Shown: positions 30,390-33,336 of the stretch, piece by piece
How positions within the stretch are numbered: position 1 is the first letter of the stretch
Layout of the letters: every line of letters starts with the position of its first letter
Source: Sphaerotilus sp.
GTDB taxonomy: Bacteria > Pseudomonadota > Gammaproteobacteria > Burkholderiales > Burkholderiaceae_C
Assembly (NCBI GenBank): GCA_013299055.1
Contig: JAAFKB010000043.1
Span: forward strand, 1-33,336
Length of the DNA stretch: 33,336 nt
Direction: 5' to 3'
Notes under the pieces: model-generated
The model's input: the letters and a program-made list of their open reading frames with translations, nothing else
Databases searched by the model: none
What the model was told of the DNA's origin: nothing
Position numbers and translations under genes: made by a program

Positions 30390-31408
30390 CCGACGATCTC
30401 CCGCCGCCGCAGCAGCCACAGCAGGTAGCAGCCCCCGAGCACCGCGGTCAGCACGCCGACCGGCAGCTCCTGCGGCGCGATGAGCGTGCGCGCCAGCACG
30501 TCGGCCACCAGCAGCAGCGCACCGCCCATCGCCGCACTGGCCACCAGCCGGTAGCCGTGGGTCGCGTGGACGAAGCGGCGCACCAGATGCGGCGCCACCA
30601 GCCCGACAAACGCCACCATGCCCGCCTGCGCCACCGCCGTCCCCGTCGCCAGCGCCATCAGCACGACCAGCACCAGCCGCAGGCGCGGCAGGGGCAGCCC
30701 GAGGCTGGTGGCACTGTCCGCGCCCAGCGTCAGCGCGTCCAGCACCCGTGCCAGCCGCCACCCCAGCGGCAGCACCAGCAGCAGCGCCGCACCCAGCACC
30801 GCGCAGCCCGACCAGCCCAGGAACCCGGTCGTACCCAGCAGGAAGGCCTGTTTGCCACGCAGCGCGTCCGGCGCCAGCGTCGTGAGCAGATCGTTGAGCG
30901 CCCCCAGCACCACGCCGACCACCACGCCCGCCAGCAGCAGCCGCGTCGTGTGCTGCGCCCCGCGTGCCAGCGACAAGGTCAGCCCCACCCCCACCAGCGC
31001 ACCAAGGAACGCGGCAGCGGCCAGCCCGAGACGCGACAGCCATTCGGCCGCGGCCAGGTCCATCCCGACACCCGCCAGCGCGCCCGCCGCCAGCACGAGC
31101 ACGACCCCCAGCGACGCCCCCGCCGCCGACCCCAGGAGGTAGGGGTCGGCCAGCGGGTTGCGGAACAGCCCTTGCGCGATGGCGCCCGCCAGTCCGAACA
31201 GCGCACCGGTCAGCCACGCCCCCAGCGTGCGCGGGGCACGGATCTGCCAGAGGATCAGGTCGGCGGCGCCATCGGCCAGCAGGGTGCGCAAGGCGCCGAG
31301 GCTCCAGCCTTCGCTGCCGGCGACCAGCCCGGCCATGCCACCCAGCAGTGCCACCAGCGCCAGCGCCCAGGCCAGACCGGTGCGGCGGCGCTGTTCGTGC
31401 CCGCTCAC
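30386..31408 (-). CDS. btuC: Vitamin B12 ABC transporter permease (FecCD family)
   Basis: This 340-residue inner-membrane protein forms the corrinoid channel as a dimer. About ten hydrophobic segments are present. FecCD landmarks are IRAPRTLGAWLTGALFGLAGAIAQG, RNPLADPYLLGSAAGASLG and, near the end, AFVGLVAPHLVRRFVHATHG followed by RTLIAPQELPVGVLTAVLG. I chose GTG at 31408, which overlaps the btuF stop by four bases (GTGA); the longer upstream frame lies within btuF. The ATPase gene overlaps at its 3' end. Confidence 0.93.
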   Translation of the reverse strand: MSGHEQRRRTGLAWALALVALLGGMAGLVAGSEGWSLGALRTLLADGAADLILWQIRAPRTLGAWLTGALFGLAGAIAQGLFRNPLADPYLLGSAAGASLGVVLVLAAGALAGVGMDLAAAEWLSRLGLAAAAFLGALVGVGLTLSLARGAQHTTRLLLAGVVVGVVLGALNDLLTTLAPDALRGKQAFLLGTTGFLGWSGCAVLGAALLLVLPLGWRLARVLDALTLGADSATSLGLPLPRLRLVLVVLMALATGTAVAQAGMVAFVGLVAPHLVRRFVHATHGYRLVASAAMGGALLLVADVLARTLIAPQELPVGVLTAVLGGCYLLWLLRRREIVG

Positions 31409-32283
31409 GGCGCACTGCGCTCCACGGGCAGCGCCTGCAGGCAGTCGGCGATCCGCTCGGCCGCTTCGCCCAGGCGCGGGCCAGGGCGCACCAGCATGTC
31501 GTGGTGGCTGGACGCGAACGCGCAGGTGCGGCCGGTCTGCAGCGCCTTCAGGGTGGACCAGCCGGGACGGCGCGGCATCTCGCGCAGGCGGTGCTCCACG
31601 GCCATGACCAGCGCAGGTTGCGCACGGACGATGAATTCGGGGTTGAGCTTGGGAAAGGGCCCGAGCGCGGGCGGGACGATGTTGCCCAGCCCCAGCTGGG
31701 TCAGCAGCTCGCCGAGGAAGGAGGTGCTGCCCGCGGCGTAGGGCGCCGAATCGACCTCGAAGTACACCGTCTGTCCGCGCCATGCGACCGGCACGCGGGC
31801 CGCGGCACGCTGCACCTGCTGGTCGATGCGCGCCCACAGCACGGCGCCCTGCTCCGGTCGCCCCAGCAGCGTGGCGAGCGTGGCGACGGTGCGGCGGGTC
31901 TCGGCCTGGCTGTCCGGCTCCAGCACGACCACGCGCAGCCCGAGCGCCTCCAGCCGCTCCACCGCCCGCGTCGAGCGGGCCGCCAGCACCACGTCGGGCC
32001 GCAGCGCCACGATGCGTTCGAGCTGGGCATCGTCCATCCCGCCGAGCTTGGGCAGCGCGGCCACGCTGGCGGGCCAGTTCGAGTGGCGGTCGGTGCCGAC
32101 GAGCCGCTCGCAGAAGCCGAGCGCACAGACGGATTCGGTGAGCGACGGCAGCAGCGAGACCACCCGCTGCGGCGGAGCGGACAGCCTCACCGTCGCGCCA
32201 CGGTCATCGCGCACGCTCACCTCGGCACGGACAGCCCCGGCCAGCAGGCACGCCAGCGCGACGGTCCAGCGCATCCAGGTCAT
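31405..32283 (-). CDS. btuF: Periplasmic vitamin B12-binding protein
   Basis: This 292-residue binding protein delivers corrinoid to BtuCD. It has a signal peptide (MTWMRWTVALACLLAGAVRA, cleaved after about residue 20). The first lobe has RVVSLLPSLTESVCALGF, LVGTDRHSNWP and LERIVALRPDVVLA, and the second lobe has VYFEVDSAPYAAGSTSFLGELL. The ATG at 32283 overlaps the cobU stop by four bases (ATGA); longer frames upstream lie within cobU. Compared with the signal-less homologue at 18657-19463, this is the canonical transporter component. Confidence 0.93.
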   Translation of the reverse strand: MTWMRWTVALACLLAGAVRAEVSVRDDRGATVRLSAPPQRVVSLLPSLTESVCALGFCERLVGTDRHSNWPASVAALPKLGGMDDAQLERIVALRPDVVLAARSTRAVERLEALGLRVVVLEPDSQAETRRTVATLATLLGRPEQGAVLWARIDQQVQRAAARVPVAWRGQTVYFEVDSAPYAAGSTSFLGELLTQLGLGNIVPPALGPFPKLNPEFIVRAQPALVMAVEHRLREMPRRPGWSTLKALQTGRTCAFASSHHDMLVRPGPRLGEAAERIADCLQALPVERSAP

Positions 32284-32828
32284 CGCTTCACCGCCATTTC
32301 CAGCCCCGCCACCATCAGCGTCACCCGCGGACAGCGGGCCGCAACCTGCTGGTGCAGCCGACCGAGTGCGTCCACATAACGCCGCGCCTCGCGGGACATC
32401 GGCGCCAGTCCGAGGCCGATCTCGTTGGAGACCAGCACGACCGGACCGGGCGCCACCCGCAGCGCGGCGTCCAGATCGGCCTGCACGGCCAGCCAGGTGG
32501 CGTCCTCGACGGGCGCACCCTCCAGCGGCATGAGCCACTGGGTCAGCCAGAGCGTGAGACAGTCCACCAGCACGAGGCAGTCTGGCGCACTGTGCCGGCG
32601 GAGGGCGTCGGCGAGGTCACGGGGCACCTCGTCGAGCGCCATCGCCGGCACCCGCATGGCACGGTCGGCCTGGTGGCGCTGGATGCGGGCGCGCATTTCG
32701 TCGTCCCCACCCAGCGCGGTGGCCAGCAGCACGGCACGGTGACCGGGCCGCGCCAGCCAGTCGGCTGCACGCGACTCGCCGCAGCGCGACTTGCCGCTGC
32801 GCTGGCCGCCGAGGATGAACTCGTGCAT
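32280..32828 (-). CDS. cobU: Adenosylcobinamide kinase / adenosylcobinamide-phosphate guanylyltransferase
   Basis: This bifunctional enzyme activates adenosylcobinamide to its GDP form. The P-loop is GGQRSGKS at the N-terminus and the guanylylated-histidine region is RIQRHQADR, followed by LVLVDCLTLWLTQWL and VLVSNEIGLGLAP. I start at ATG 32828 (182 residues); an in-frame GTG at 32834 adds two residues and lies closer to the btuB stop. The gene follows btuB by about a dozen bases and overlaps btuF. Confidence 0.94.
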   Translation of the reverse strand: MHEFILGGQRSGKSRCGESRAADWLARPGHRAVLLATALGGDDEMRARIQRHQADRAMRVPAMALDEVPRDLADALRRHSAPDCLVLVDCLTLWLTQWLMPLEGAPVEDATWLAVQADLDAALRVAPGPVVLVSNEIGLGLAPMSREARRYVDALGRLHQQVAARCPRVTLMVAGLEMAVKR

Positions 32829-32839
32829 GGCCACTCAGG

Positions 32840-33336
32840 TCACAGCACCGCGCCGTCGAAGCGCACGCCCAGCCAGCCCTGGCGTCCGAGGCCCTGGTAG
32901 TCGCGCGCGGGTTCCACGTCGCGGTCGGTGGCGTTGAGCAGCCTGGCCTCCAGGCGCCACTGGGGTGCAAACCGCCAGTGGGCTTTCAGGTCCAGCGTGG
33001 TGTAGCCGTCCAGCACCTTGCCACCGTCCGGCCGTGCGCCCACCCGCAGCAGGGCGGCACCGACCGTCCAGTCACCCAGCCGGTAGTCGCCCGCCAGGCT
33101 TTCCTGGTGCGCAGCGCGGCGCGTCAGGCGGGTGTCCGTGACCACGTCCATGGCATCGAGGAAGTCGACCGTGCCGCTCAGGCTCAGGTCACCCCAGCGG
33201 TGTTCGCCGCTGAGCGTCAGGCCGGTGAGGCGGGCGCGGTTGACGTTGCGGGCGCAGCCGTAGTCGTAGGCCGTGCCAGCGGGGCAGTAGCTGCGGTCGG
33301 ACTCGTAGGCGATCAGGTCGCGCATCCGGTTGCGGT
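32840..33336 (-). CDS. btuB: TonB-dependent vitamin B12 receptor BtuB (C-terminal part)
   Basis: The visible 165 or so residues are the end of an outer-membrane beta-barrel; the plug and most of the barrel lie beyond the right edge. Alternating strands typical of the family are seen, with ARNVNRARLTGLTLSGEHRW, TVDFLDAMDVVTDTRLTRRA, LDLKAHWRFAPQWRLEARL, the conserved NATDRDVEPARDYQGLGR and the end VRFDGAVL. BtuB identity is inferred from the barrel end plus the cobalamin operon context; another TonB receptor cannot be excluded from this fragment. It is the most upstream visible gene of the operon. Confidence 0.85.
   Translation of the reverse strand, partial: RNRMRDLIAYESDRSYCPAGTAYDYGCARNVNRARLTGLTLSGEHRWGDLSLSGTVDFLDAMDVVTDTRLTRRAAHQESLAGDYRLGDWTVGAALLRVGARPDGGKVLDGYTTLDLKAHWRFAPQWRLEARLLNATDRDVEPARDYQGLGRQGWLGVRFDGAVL

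Noticed and set aside
29625-31415. A 596-codon frame suggesting an ABC permease-ATPase fusion
   Set aside because: Its upstream half is an off-frame reading of the btuC permease; the real ATPase starts at ATG 30389, overlapping the permease stop.
32829-33336. Cobalamin riboswitch near btuB
   Set aside because: A riboswitch would lie upstream of the btuB start, which is beyond the window; no B12-box-like sequence was recognised in the visible gaps of the operon.
1-33336. CRISPR arrays, tRNA or rRNA genes, insertion sequences, prophage genes
   Set aside because: No regularly spaced direct repeats, cloverleaf-like sequences, transposase motifs or phage structural genes were seen.

Overview
The window is a high-GC, gene-dense stretch of a bacterial chromosome. 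The gene families, the PEP-CTERM sorting signals, the YaaA/YchJ/Nth housekeeping genes and the style of the cobalamin operon suggest a betaproteobacterium of the order Burkholderiales, possibly a sheath- or floc-forming relative of Leptothrix/Sphaerotilus. The organism assignment is inference; no rRNA gene is present to fix it.

Positions 1-9700 hold an exopolysaccharide (EPS) locus. Two genes on the minus strand (fcl, then gmd running off the left edge) make GDP-L-fucose. A divergent plus-strand run encodes a WcaI-type glycosyltransferase, a small secreted protein, an O-antigen-ligase/polymerase-type membrane protein, a Wzc-type chain-length determinant and tyrosine kinase, a PHP-type tyrosine phosphatase with a long proline-rich tail, and a membrane-anchored TPR-like protein. 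A strong intrinsic-terminator hairpin lies inside the first codons of the ligase gene and could attenuate the downstream half of the operon. Two tandem paralogous PEP-CTERM surface proteins follow on the minus strand (9717-11513), each with its own ribosome-binding site.

Positions 11820-20630 are mixed. They hold an ammonium transporter with a palindromic, sigma-54-like upstream region, the RNA helicase RhlE, a Lys/Ala-rich lipoprotein, a prolyl-4-hydroxylase-like oxygenase, yaaA, ychJ, nth, a BtuF-like binding protein without a signal peptide, panD and a vapBC toxin-antitoxin pair.

Positions 20553-33336 are one long minus-strand cobalamin operon, transcribed from right to left: btuB (partial), cobU, btuF, btuC, btuD, a CobD/CobC-like aminotransferase, cobQ, cobT, an SbcD-like nuclease, an SbcC-like ATPase, cobS and cobC. 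It covers corrinoid uptake (BtuB, BtuFCD) and late assembly of the lower ligand (CobU, CobT, CobS, CobC), plus side-chain amidation (CobQ). Two features stand out. A DNA-repair-type nuclease/ATPase pair is embedded, with near-zero spacing, between cobT and cobS. The aminotransferase has alanine where the PLP-binding lysine is expected. No cbiB, cobalamin adenosyltransferase or cobalamin riboswitch is visible; a riboswitch would be expected upstream of btuB, outside the window.
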